Positions 47,150 through 55,902 of a stretch of 64,000 bases of DNA are shown here, in pieces. A program made the position numbers and the translations under genes. The notes beneath the pieces were generated by a model. The model worked only from the letters and a program-made list of their open reading frames with translations, ran no database searches and was not told the origin of the DNA. The DNA comes from Pseudochryseolinea flava (lineage in GTDB: Bacteria > Bacteroidota > Bacteroidia > Cytophagales > Cyclobacteriaceae): NCBI RefSeq assembly GCF_003286915.1, contig NZ_QMFY01000002.1, positions 62,001-126,000 of the forward strand, in the 5' to 3' direction. Positions within the stretch are counted from its first letter, which is position 1; each line of letters begins with the position of its first letter.

Positions 47150-48433
47150 ATGATTGAAAGCTTAATATCTTTCTCTCTTCGAAATAGATTCCTCGTGCTT
47201 ATGGTAGCCACGGGTTTATTCGCCTGGGGAGTCTATTCTGTGAAAGTAAATAAAATCGACGCGATACCAGATCTCTCAGAGAATCAAGTCATCGTGTTCA
47301 CAGAATGGATGGGGCGAAGTCCGCAGATAATAGAAGACCAAGTAACCTACCCTCTCGTAACCAATCTTCAGGGACTTCCGCAAGTTAAGTATGTACGTGG
47401 CGCCTCCATGTTCGGGATGAGCTTCGTGTATGTCATCTTCAACGATGATGCTGAAGTATACTGGGCTCGCGAACGCGTACTTGAGCGTCTTAACTATGCT
47501 GCACGTCTACTCCCGGAAGGTGTCACGCCTACTTTAGGTCCGGACGGAACTGGTGTCGGCCATATCTTATGGTACACGCTTGACGCACCCGGAATGAATC
47601 TTGGTGAACAACGCGCCATACAGGACTGGTATGTTAAGTTCGCGCTTCAGAATGTACAAGGTGTGAGCGAGCTTGCATCGTTCGGCGGTTTTCAAAAACA
47701 ATATCAAATCACTGTTGATCCAAACAAACTCGCCTACTATAATTTGTCAGCTCAGGAAGTCATTCAATCTATCAGGGCAAACAATAACGAAGCTGGTGGT
47801 CGCAAGTTTGAACAAAGTGACATCGGATACATTATCAAGACGACAGGCTATCTCAAATCAATAAGTGAAATTGAAAACATTCCTGTCAAGACCGTGAACA
47901 CAGTTCCTGTAAAGGTCAAGGACATCGCTGCCGTACAGATGACTGGCGAAACACGTCTTGGAATATTCGACAAAGATGGTGAAGGCGAAGTAGTCGGCGG
48001 AATTGTTGTAATGCGCTATGGCGAGAATGCTGATGAGGTAATTAAAGCCGTGAAGAAAAAAATGGAGGAAGTCGCGAAAGGTTTTCCTCAGGGAATGAAA
48101 TTCAATATCGTTTACGACCGAAGTCACCTCATTGAAGAATCTGTATCATCCATCAAAACCACACTGATCGAAGAAATGATCGTGGTGTCATTGGTGGTGA
48201 TCATCTTCTTATTTCACTGGAGAAGTGCCGCTAGTATTATCATCCAGATACCCATCACGATTGCAACTAGTTTTATTCTGCTCAACGCTTTCGGTATCAC
48301 TTCAAACATTATGTCCCTTACGGGGATTGCGCTCGCCATCGGGGTGATTGTTGATAATGGTATTATCATGGCGGAGAATTCCTACAAGAACCTGTCCCAT
48401 CGCTACTCAGAACTTAACCCCGAGGACAAGTAA
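47150..48433 (+). CDS. cusA: CusA-like heavy-metal RND pump, N-terminal part (frameshifted)
   Basis: Residues 1-427 match the first 40 percent of a heavy-metal-efflux RND pump (full length about 1040-1080): first transmembrane helix at 12-30, the porter domain with QVIVFTEWMGRSPQIIEDQ and GTGVGHILWY, and helices 2-4 ending in IGVIVDNGIIMAENSYK, which carries the proton-relay Asp. The frame then hits TAA at 48431-48433. The rest continues in another frame, so this is one broken gene. The homopolymer C at 48418-48421 is a likely site: removing one C joins the frames cleanly. It may be a sequencing error, a real mutation or, less likely, recoding. It exports Cu(I)/Ag(I) from the periplasm. Confidence 0.9.
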   Translation: MIESLISFSLRNRFLVLMVATGLFAWGVYSVKVNKIDAIPDLSENQVIVFTEWMGRSPQIIEDQVTYPLVTNLQGLPQVKYVRGASMFGMSFVYVIFNDDAEVYWARERVLERLNYAARLLPEGVTPTLGPDGTGVGHILWYTLDAPGMNLGEQRAIQDWYVKFALQNVQGVSELASFGGFQKQYQITVDPNKLAYYNLSAQEVIQSIRANNNEAGGRKFEQSDIGYIIKTTGYLKSISEIENIPVKTVNTVPVKVKDIAAVQMTGETRLGIFDKDGEGEVVGGIVVMRYGENADEVIKAVKKKMEEVAKGFPQGMKFNIVYDRSHLIEESVSSIKTTLIEEMIVVSLVVIIFLFHWRSAASIIIQIPITIATSFILLNAFGITSNIMSLTGIALAIGVIVDNGIIMAENSYKNLSHRYSELNPEDK

Positions 48434-48443
48434 ACATTTGGTT

Positions 48444-50369
48444 ATGAAACTTTTCTCAAGAAAACCATACAACAAAATAGACGACACAGAAAGACTGGCG
48501 ATCATCGAGAAATCCTCGAAGCAAGTCTCGCGTGGTGTGTTCTATTCGACAATCATCATCATCACTTCATTCTTGCCGGTATTTTTGCTCACAGGCCAGG
48601 AAGGAAAACTATTTCATCCCCTGGCGTACACAAAAACATTCATTATGCTGGTGGATGCCATACTGGTGGTGACACTAGCACCTGTCATCATTTCCTTTTT
48701 TATGAAAGGAAGATTCAAAGATGAAAAGCACAACCTAATCAACCGATTTCTTGAACGAATCTATGAGCCAATCGTTCGTACTTGCATGAAATGGCGCAAG
48801 ACAACCATCGGCGTCAACATCCTTGCTCTTGTTATTAGTATTCCTTTGATGATTAGTTTGGGAAGCGAATTCATGCCACCGCTCGATGAACAATCTATTT
48901 TATTCATGCCCGTAACACTTCCGGATGTTTCGAACGAAGAAGCGAAAAGAATTTTGCAGGTACAAGATAAAATCATCAAGTCAGTTCCTGAAGTGGACAA
49001 AGTTTTAGGAAAAGCCGGACGTGCCAGCACCGCGACCGACAACTCTCCCATCAGTATGATTGAAACAATCATCATGCTCAAGCCAAAAGCAGCATGGAGA
49101 GAAGGCATCACCAAGAATGATATAATCAATGAACTCGATGCTAAAATGCAAATCCCCGGTGTTGTGAATGGATGGACCCAACCGATTATTAATAGAATCA
49201 ATATGCTCGCGACTGGCATCAGAACTGATGTCGGCATCAAAGTCTACGGACAAAACCTAGACAGCATCGCGTTGGTATCAGAGAAAGTGAAGGCTGCCCT
49301 TGCAGGCGTTCCGGGTGTGAAGGATTTGTATGTAGATCCAATCACAGGTGGGAAATATTTGACAATCGATATCAACAGAGATGCGCTTGGCCGATATGGA
49401 CTAAGTGTAAACGATGTGAACATAGTCGTTGAATCAGCCATTGGAGGAAGTCCCATTGGTCAAACGATTGAAGGACGTCAACGCTTTACGATCAGTGTGA
49501 GGCTTTCACAGGATTACAGAAATAGCATCGAGCAACTTAAACGTATTCCAATCAAGACACCGGCACTTGGAACGGTTCCGCTCTCGTCGGTTGCAGAGAT
49601 AAAGTTTGAGAATGGTCCTCCAATGATCGTTTCCGAAAATGCTTTGCTTCGCGGTGCTGTACTTTTTAACGTGAGAGACCGTGATCTTGGAAGCACCGTT
49701 GAGGAAGCGATCGAAACATTAAATAAAAACCTTGGCGTTCTTCCTAACGGATACTATCTCGAATGGAGTGGCCAATACGAAAACCTGATTCGCGGCAAGC
49801 AAAAACTGATGATGATTCTCCCGGTTGTTCTGCTGATCATCTTTGTATCACTGTACCTAGCATTCCGTTCTATCCGCGAAGCATTCTTTAGTTTGATCAC
49901 GGTACCCTTTGCTTTGATCGGTGGAGCGTACATGGTGTACTTCTACGGCGTGAATTTATCGGTTGCTGTAGCAGTAGGTTTCATTGCCCTATTTGGTATC
50001 GCCGTAGAGACAGGTGTCGTGATGGTCATTTATCTCAATGACGCGATGCAGCAGCTCATCAAGCTACGAGGCAATTCAAGCGAAACAATTACGCGCGAAG
50101 AACTCAGAGAATTTGTGATCGCCGGTGCCGCAAAACGTCTTCGTCCAAAACTGATGACGGTATGCGTAGCCTTGTTCGGTCTCATTCCGGTGTTGTGGGC
50201 CACCGGCGTTGGCAGTGATGTAATGAAACCAATTGTCCTTCCGATGATCGGTGGTGTATTAACATCTTCAACACACATTCTACTCGTGACACCCCTCATC
50301 TTCCTGATGACCAAAGAATATGAATTAAGAAAATTCGGAAAACTCGAAGTATATGAAGTCAAGCATTAG
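48444..50369 (+). CDS. cusA: CusA-like heavy-metal RND pump, C-terminal part (frameshifted)
   Basis: This is the continuation of the previous entry in the +1 frame. The family match resumes around 48430 (DDTERLAIIEKSSKQVSRGV, TSFLPVFLLTGQEGKLFHPL); the first in-frame ATG after the break is at 48444. It supplies the second half of the porter and docking domains and helices 5-12 (VVLLIIFVSLYLAFRSI, ending PLIFLMTKEYELR). Both halves together would give about 1070 residues, normal for CusA. All downstream motifs are intact, so decay is either very recent or the break is an assembly error. The stop overlaps the start of the TolC-like frame. Confidence 0.9.
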   Translation: MKLFSRKPYNKIDDTERLAIIEKSSKQVSRGVFYSTIIIITSFLPVFLLTGQEGKLFHPLAYTKTFIMLVDAILVVTLAPVIISFFMKGRFKDEKHNLINRFLERIYEPIVRTCMKWRKTTIGVNILALVISIPLMISLGSEFMPPLDEQSILFMPVTLPDVSNEEAKRILQVQDKIIKSVPEVDKVLGKAGRASTATDNSPISMIETIIMLKPKAAWREGITKNDIINELDAKMQIPGVVNGWTQPIINRINMLATGIRTDVGIKVYGQNLDSIALVSEKVKAALAGVPGVKDLYVDPITGGKYLTIDINRDALGRYGLSVNDVNIVVESAIGGSPIGQTIEGRQRFTISVRLSQDYRNSIEQLKRIPIKTPALGTVPLSSVAEIKFENGPPMIVSENALLRGAVLFNVRDRDLGSTVEEAIETLNKNLGVLPNGYYLEWSGQYENLIRGKQKLMMILPVVLLIIFVSLYLAFRSIREAFFSLITVPFALIGGAYMVYFYGVNLSVAVAVGFIALFGIAVETGVVMVIYLNDAMQQLIKLRGNSSETITREELREFVIAGAAKRLRPKLMTVCVALFGLIPVLWATGVGSDVMKPIVLPMIGGVLTSSTHILLVTPLIFLMTKEYELRKFGKLEVYEVKH

Positions 50370-51735
50370 GCTGAAAGCTGAAAGCTCAAAGCAGAAAGGT
50401 TTGGGCGGCTCCCTCGTTCCTCGGGCCGGGCTGTCCGTTGCAAGTCCTCGCGCCAGCGCGCAAACGCCCACGCAGCTGCGGGCTTTTCACTTCTATCCCT
50501 GCCGCAGTGTTGTGATGATGATATGTCTGTTGCTATCCATTGAAGCACAATCACAGGTCATCACGCTCGACAGTGTCCTTACGATCATCGACAAGCAGAA
50601 TCCTATGTTACAGGAATACGACAACAAAGTAAAGGCATTGAACACCTATGCGGAAGGTGCAAAAAGTTGGATGGCTCCGATGGTAGGCGCTGGAACTTTC
50701 ATGACACCGTATCCCAATCAGATGCTGATGGACGAAAGGGATAAGGGTGCATGGATGTTCTCGGTGGAACAAGATATTCCCAATCCATCAAAGCTTAACG
50801 CGAACAAAAATTACCTCGCGTCCAAAGCATCAGTGGAGATTCAAAACCGATCCACACAATTCAATCAATTACGAAGTGAAGCAAAAGCAATGTATTACCA
50901 ATGGTTAGTTGCCGAACAGAAGCTGATCATTTTAAGAGAGAACGAGCAGATCATGGAACTCATGCTTAAGCTGGCCCGGATTCGATATCCTTATAATCAG
51001 GGAAGTCTTGGAAACATCTATAAGGCCGAAGGAAGACTCAGCGAAGTTCAAAACATGATCCTGATGACTGATGGCGACATCGAAGAAAGTTCGTTCCGAC
51101 TGAAGAGCCTAATGAACGTTCCGGTTCAAACAAAAATCATGATTGACACGACAACACAAATTAAATTCGAGCCGAATCAGATTATATATGACACAGCCGC
51201 ACTCACTGCACAACGCAGTGACATCAAACAGATCGACAAAACTATTGAAGTGATGAGGCTCAATCAGCAATTGCAACGCTACCAGGCGCGACCTGACTTC
51301 AAGATACGATTCGATCACATGCAGCCAATCGGAAAAATGCCGACACAATTTACAGCCATGGCAATGGTCTCGATTCCGATCGCGCCCTGGTCATCCAAGA
51401 TGTACAAAACGGAAGTGAAAGGAATGCAATATGATATCGAGGCGATGAAAAAAGGCCGGCAAGCCATTCTCATCGAAACAAGAGGAATGCTGGCAGGAAT
51501 GGCGTCTCAGCTAGCAAGAATGAAACAACAGCTTGAGAACTACGACACAAAAATAATCCCTGCATTAAAAAAGAACTATCAAACACTCATGCTGGCATAC
51601 GAAGAAAATCGCGAGCAACTACCAATCGTGATTGATTCGTGGGAAGCGTTGAATATGGCACAGATGGAATACATCGAAAAGAATCAGGATTACTTAAATA
51701 TGATCGTCAGCTATGAAAAGGAATTGGAGAGATAA
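50353..51735 (+). CDS. TolC-family outer-membrane channel (CusC-like)
   Basis: The body (about residue 70 onward) is a TolC-type efflux channel: long helices with repeated sites such as ITLDSVLTIIDKQNPMLQEY and RSDIKQIDKTIEVMRLNQQL, forming the outer-membrane and periplasmic barrel. The first ~54 codons (50366-50500) come from a GC-rich interspersed sequence, not from a normal signal peptide. The ATG pair at 50515/50518 (MMICLLLSIEAQSQ) may be the working start. The frame opens 17 bp inside the end of the pump gene. It completes the copper pump with CusA and CusB. Confidence 0.88.
   Translation: MKSSIRLKAESSKQKGLGGSLVPRAGLSVASPRASAQTPTQLRAFHFYPCRSVVMMICLLLSIEAQSQVITLDSVLTIIDKQNPMLQEYDNKVKALNTYAEGAKSWMAPMVGAGTFMTPYPNQMLMDERDKGAWMFSVEQDIPNPSKLNANKNYLASKASVEIQNRSTQFNQLRSEAKAMYYQWLVAEQKLIILRENEQIMELMLKLARIRYPYNQGSLGNIYKAEGRLSEVQNMILMTDGDIEESSFRLKSLMNVPVQTKIMIDTTTQIKFEPNQIIYDTAALTAQRSDIKQIDKTIEVMRLNQQLQRYQARPDFKIRFDHMQPIGKMPTQFTAMAMVSIPIAPWSSKMYKTEVKGMQYDIEAMKKGRQAILIETRGMLAGMASQLARMKQQLENYDTKIIPALKKNYQTLMLAYEENREQLPIVIDSWEALNMAQMEYIEKNQDYLNMIVSYEKELER
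50366..50510. repeat. GC-rich interspersed sequence inserted at the start of the TolC-like gene
   Basis: A ~130-bp stretch clearly richer in G+C than its surroundings, starting with AAAGCTGAAAGCTCAAAGC-like low complexity and going on with GGGCCGGGCTGTCC and CAGCTGCGGGCTTTTCAC. It keeps the frame open and adds about 50 codons before the channel. I have an impression of having seen such sequences scattered in Bacteroidota genomes, but cannot confirm it here. Confidence 0.5.
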
Positions 51736-53086
51736 GAGAAAAGTTGCAAGCCACAAGCTACAAGCTGCAATCCTTGCTGTCAAATCACAAATTTCAATTT
51801 TAAAATTTAAAGTCATCGTGGCGTTGCTCGTTGTGCTGATTGCATGCACGAAAGACAACAACGCACATGAACACGACACGTACACCTGCCCTATGCACCC
51901 CACAGTCATTTCTGACAGACCGGCGTCATGTCCAGTCTGTGGAATGGATCTCGTAAGAAAAGCACGCGCCGGTGAAGAGGTTGAAATTACGGAAGACCTA
52001 TCGAAGTTGCTGAAGTCACCGAATGAAACAGTGGTGGCATCCATAAAAACTATTAAAGGCGAATACAAATCGATGCACATTTCGTCCGAGGCGCAAGGAA
52101 TCGTGACGTATGACACCAGAAGCATTTACACCATCCCAACACGCATCGCGGGCAGACTTGAAAAAGTATTTCTTAAATATCCTTTTCAACAAATAAGAAA
52201 AGGCCAAAAGGTGGCGGAAATCTATAGCCCGGAATTACTGACCGCACAACGAGAGCTGTTGTTTCTCTTGGAAAACGATTCAGAGAATCAATCGCTCATC
52301 CAAAGCGCGAAAGAGCGGTTGAGACTTCTCGGTGCAACTGACACGCAGATCAACGAACTCATTAAAGGTAAAGAACCAAAAAATACGTTTACAATCTATA
52401 GCCCATACGATGGGTATGTGATCGCTGACACACAACAAAATCCGGTCGCCCCGATGACAGCCCAAGTAGGTTCCGCATCTTCCGGTGGCATGAGTGACGG
52501 CATGGCGGGAAGTTCAAGCACATCGCCCCCTTCTGCTTCGGGGACAAATTCGGCAATCAGTTCTGGCGATCAACTAATTCGCGAGGGTAGTTATGCTAAC
52601 GCTGGACAAACCTTATTTAAGATCGTGAATCCATCTGCGCTCCGAGTGGAATTAAACATCGCTTCATCGCTCGCAGGAGCTGTTACAAAAGGTAGCAGGG
52701 TGTCGCTCGACTTCGGTAATGAACATGCAGAAGAAGGTACAGTCGACTTCGTCCAACCTTTCTTCAATGATGGTCAGGAATTTCTCACGGTGAGGGTGTA
52801 TACAAAAAATACTGACCGTCTGCACATCGGCCACTTGGTAAAATCTGTGATTGAAAACAAGGCAGTGGAAGCGTTATGGGTACCCAAGGAAGCAGTACTT
52901 CATTTGGGCGTTGATGATATCGTGTTCGTGAAAGAGAAGAATGTTTTCAAACCAAAGAAAGTGGTTACGGGAATCCGAACCGATAATCACGTTGAAATCA
53001 AGCAAGGCCTCTCATCCGCTGATGACATTGCCAGCAACGGTCAATATCTGGTGGATAGTGAGAGCTTCATCAAAATTAACAAGTAG
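51713..53086 (+). CDS. CusB-like RND periplasmic adaptor with heavy-metal-binding N-terminus
   Basis: A 457-residue membrane-fusion protein. After a basic N-region comes a lipoprotein signal (VIVALLVVLIACTK), then a small metal-binding module TYTCPMHP...CPVCGMDL (residues ~60-85), the barrel-sandwich and helical hairpin (~120-240), a low-complexity Ser/Gly linker (~265-300) and the beta-barrel and proximal domains. The basic N-region is encoded by the dispersed GTTGCAAGCCACAAGC repeat (51740-51770), so a repeat seems to have been recruited into the signal peptide. It overlaps the TolC-like gene by 23 bp. It links the pump to the channel and hands over copper. Confidence 0.92.
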   Translation: MKRNWRDKRKVASHKLQAAILAVKSQISILKFKVIVALLVVLIACTKDNNAHEHDTYTCPMHPTVISDRPASCPVCGMDLVRKARAGEEVEITEDLSKLLKSPNETVVASIKTIKGEYKSMHISSEAQGIVTYDTRSIYTIPTRIAGRLEKVFLKYPFQQIRKGQKVAEIYSPELLTAQRELLFLLENDSENQSLIQSAKERLRLLGATDTQINELIKGKEPKNTFTIYSPYDGYVIADTQQNPVAPMTAQVGSASSGGMSDGMAGSSSTSPPSASGTNSAISSGDQLIREGSYANAGQTLFKIVNPSALRVELNIASSLAGAVTKGSRVSLDFGNEHAEEGTVDFVQPFFNDGQEFLTVRVYTKNTDRLHIGHLVKSVIENKAVEALWVPKEAVLHLGVDDIVFVKEKNVFKPKKVVTGIRTDNHVEIKQGLSSADDIASNGQYLVDSESFIKINK

Positions 53087-53206
53087 AAGATGTTAACTTC
53101 CATAACAATCGCGAGCAATGTCACCCCTTCGGGGTTCTGTTTCCATTATCGCTTTTGGCAAAAATCATGTCATCCCTTCGGGATTGAGTACAGCATAGCG
53201 CTGAAA
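53087..53206. other. Flank of the 47-bp array with inverted hairpins
   Basis: Between the adaptor gene and the array, two palindromic cores occur in the opposite orientation (CACCCCTTCGGGG at 53120-53132 and CATCCCTTCGGGAT near 53171-53184). The array is thus preceded by inverted, diverged copies of its own hairpin. Confidence 0.55.
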
Positions 53207-54145
53207 CCTAACCAACCCCGAAGGGGTGAAATGATTCTAACAAGTAAGCATAACTTAAACCAACCCCGAAGGGGTGATATGATTCTAACAAGTAACCATA
53301 ACCTAACCAACCCCCAAGGGGTGATATGATTCTAACATGTAAACATAACCTAACCAACCCCGAAGGGGTGATATGATTCTAACAAGTAAACATAACCTAA
53401 CCAACCCCGAAGGGGTGATATGATTCTAACAAGTAAACATAACCTAACCAACCCCGAAGGGGTGATATGATTCTAACAAGTAACCCTAACTTAACCAACC
53501 CCGAAGGTGTGATATGATTCTAACAAGTAAACATAACCTAACCAACCTCGAAGGTGTGATATGATTCTAACAAGTAACCATAACCTAACCAACCCCGAAG
53601 GTGTGATATGATTCTAACAAGTAAACATAACCTAACCAACCCGAAGGGGTGATATGATTCTAACAAGTAAGCATGTAACTTAAACCAACCCCGAAGGGGT
53701 GACATGATTCTAACAAGTAAACATAACCTAACCAACCCCGAAGGGGTGATATGATTCTAACAAGTAACCCTAACTTAACCAACCCCGAAGGGGTGAAATG
53801 ATTCTAACAAGTAACCCTAACTTAACCAACCCCGAAGGGGTGAAATGATTCTAACAAGTAACCCTAACTTAACCAACCCCGAAGGGGTGACATGATTCTA
53901 ACAAGTAAACATAACCTAACCAACCCCGAAGGGGTGAAATGATTCTAACAAGTAAGCATAACTTAAACCAACCCCGAAGGGGTGACATGATTCTAACAAG
54001 TAACCATAACCTAACCAACCCCGAAGGGGTGAAATGATTCTAACAAGTAAACATAACCTAACCAACCCCGAAGGGGTGATATGATTCTAACAAGTAACCC
54101 TAACCTAACCAACCCCGAAGGGGTGAAATGATTCTAACAAACCAA
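53207..54145. repeat. Tandem array of 20 palindromic 47-bp repeats
   Basis: Twenty units start (at CCAACC) at 53212, 53260, 53307, 53354, 53401, 53448, 53495, 53542, 53589, 53636, 53685, 53732, 53779, 53826, 53873, 53920, 53968, 54015, 54062 and 54109. The period is 47 bp, with 48 twice and 49 once. Each unit holds ACCCCGAAGGGGT, able to form a 5-bp hairpin with a GAA loop, then TGATATGATTCTAACAAGTAA and a short AAC(A/C)-(T/C)TAACC linker that varies between units. The variants are single-base and recur along the array, as in expansion by unequal exchange or slippage. It is not a CRISPR (no unique spacers). It ends 12 bp before the start of a Y1 transposase gene, which resembles REP/RAYT associations. 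Confidence 0.93.
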
Positions 54146-54156
54146 CTTACGATACT

Positions 54157-54615
54157 ATGGCAGGCACATACTCACAACTCTACATCCAGGTCGTTTTCGC
54201 AGTGAAGTACCGCGAGAATGTACTCATGAAACCCTGGCGAAACGAAGTTTTTAAATACATGACAGGTATCATCGAAAACAAAGGACATAAATCCATCATC
54301 GTAAATGGCGTGGAAGATCACGTCCATTTATTCATCGGACTGAAACCATCGATGTCAATTTCAGATTTGATTCGGGATGTAAAGAACAACACGTCTAACT
54401 TCATCAACGAAAAAAAATTCGTGAAAGGAAAATTCTCCTGGCAAGAGGGCTATGGAGCGTTTTCCTATTCTCACTCCCATATTGACAATGTCTACCAATA
54501 CATCCTCAATCAAGAGGAGCACCATCGAACCAAAACATTCAAGGAGGAGTATGTAGACTTCCTTACAAAATTTAACATCGAGCATGACGAAAAATATTTA
54601 TTCGAATGGATATAA
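54157..54615 (+). CDS. Y1 HUH transposase, IS200/REP-associated type
   Basis: A 152-residue single-domain transposase with the HUH pair H55/H57 in DHVHLFIGL and the nucleophilic tyrosine at Y115 in NVYQYILNQEE. Other family landmarks are SMSISDLIRDVKNNTSNFIN and FSWQEGYGAFSYSHSHID. The size fits TnpA of IS200/IS605-like elements or REP-associated (RAYT) enzymes, which cut single-stranded hairpins. It lies immediately after the 20-unit palindromic array, and no TnpB or left-end and right-end sequences are obvious. It interrupts the copper genes, and its 3' end overlaps the upstream open part of the next adaptor's frame, though not its proposed start. It reads intact, so it may be active. Confidence 0.92.
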   Translation: MAGTYSQLYIQVVFAVKYRENVLMKPWRNEVFKYMTGIIENKGHKSIIVNGVEDHVHLFIGLKPSMSISDLIRDVKNNTSNFINEKKFVKGKFSWQEGYGAFSYSHSHIDNVYQYILNQEEHHRTKTFKEEYVDFLTKFNIEHDEKYLFEWI

Positions 54616-54628
54616 CGCAACGACTACC

Positions 54629-55855
54629 ATGAAAAAGACTTTATCCAATCTGGTGATCTTGTTCGCGATAGCAGTCGCGCTACTCGGTGCGTGCACGAAG
54701 TCAACACAAGATGATCATGAGCAACACCAGAATCAATCAAGTGAAGCACAGTACACCTGTCCGATGCACCCGAACGTGATTCAAGGTAGTCCCGGAAAAT
54801 GTCCGGCGTGTGGAATGGATCTTGTGCTCAAACCAAGTAACACAGCGCGGTCTACGAGTGATCTTATGTTGACTGACAGCCAGATGAAATTAGCGAACGT
54901 CACTACACAAAAGGTTTCGTTACAATCCATCGGAAAAACAGTGGTGGTCAATGGAAGACTTGTAGAAAATGAAGAACTCACGGAAGTTGTGAGCAGCAGG
55001 GCCGCTGGAAGAATTGAAAAACTCTTCGTCAAAGAAACAGGACGTACAATTAAGAAAGGAGAGCCACTCTATGAATTATACAGTGAAACACTGCTTACCC
55101 TTCAACGTGAATATCTTTTGGCAAAAGAGCAATTCGATGCGCTCGGGTCAACTGAAACCCGATACAAATCATTTCTTGAGGCCGCAAAGAGAAAGCTTTT
55201 GCTATACGGTTTGACCAACGCACAAGTTGATGAGTTGTCAAAAAATAAAAACGCGCAGAATCGAATTACGTTCCGCTCTCCTGCTACAGGCATTGTAAGT
55301 GAAATCTCAATCTCTGAAGGACAATATGTATCAGAAGGGGGACCGCTGATACGAATCGAAAATACATCAACGCTTTGGCTCGAAGCAGAACTATATCCAA
55401 GCGAGGCCTCCCTTGTAAAGGTTGGTGATCAGATCAATGTAAGAATAAGTGGTTTTGAAAATCAAGCCGTCGAGGCAACGGTATCATTTCTCAGTCCTGA
55501 GTTTCGTAACAACACACAGATCATGTCGCTGAGGGCTTCGATCGCTAACACCACTCTCGCATTCACGCCCGGGATGCAGGCTCAGGTCTTCTTCAGTCAC
55601 TCAACCAAGAAAGCTCTTTCCCTTCCTGTTGACGCAGTAATTCGAGACGGAAAGGGGGCACACGTGTATATTCAACGTGGACACAACACATTCAGACCGC
55701 AAATGGTGAAGACTGGACTAGAGGACTTTGAGAAGGTAGAAATAACGGAAGGACTGATGGAGGGAGACACAGTAGCGGTGACAGGCGCTTATCTCCTGTA
55801 CAGTGAAATTATCTTAAAGAAAGGAATAGACCCGATGGCAGGTCATTCTCATTAA
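54629..55855 (+). CDS. Second CusB-like RND periplasmic adaptor
   Basis: The ATG at 54629 (MKKTLSNLVILFAIAVALLG, then a lipobox cysteine) is the proper start; the frame opens 15 codons earlier inside the transposase gene. The mature protein has the metal-binding module YTCPMHP...CPACGMDL (about residues 45-70), a barrel-sandwich with a hairpin, and the beta-barrel domain, ending in a His-containing tail (PMAGHSH). It shares architecture with the adaptor at 51.7 kb, so the copper operon has two adaptors separated by the array and the transposase. They may form a mixed hexamer with one pump, or serve different pumps. Confidence 0.93.
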   Translation: MKKTLSNLVILFAIAVALLGACTKSTQDDHEQHQNQSSEAQYTCPMHPNVIQGSPGKCPACGMDLVLKPSNTARSTSDLMLTDSQMKLANVTTQKVSLQSIGKTVVVNGRLVENEELTEVVSSRAAGRIEKLFVKETGRTIKKGEPLYELYSETLLTLQREYLLAKEQFDALGSTETRYKSFLEAAKRKLLLYGLTNAQVDELSKNKNAQNRITFRSPATGIVSEISISEGQYVSEGGPLIRIENTSTLWLEAELYPSEASLVKVGDQINVRISGFENQAVEATVSFLSPEFRNNTQIMSLRASIANTTLAFTPGMQAQVFFSHSTKKALSLPVDAVIRDGKGAHVYIQRGHNTFRPQMVKTGLEDFEKVEITEGLMEGDTVAVTGAYLLYSEIILKKGIDPMAGHSH

Positions 55856-55902
55856 CATATGAAATAACATGGGCTCAATTTAAATGCGTAAAAAAAATAA
55901 AC

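Noticed and set aside
53538-53735. Minus-strand protein within the repeat array
   Set aside because: It is a translation of the tandem repeat (recurring LRGW and LLES motifs). The period is not a multiple of three, so any long frame there is accidental.
53207-54145. CRISPR array
   Set aside because: The whole 47-bp unit repeats, including its linker; there are no unique spacers of constant length and no cas genes nearby.
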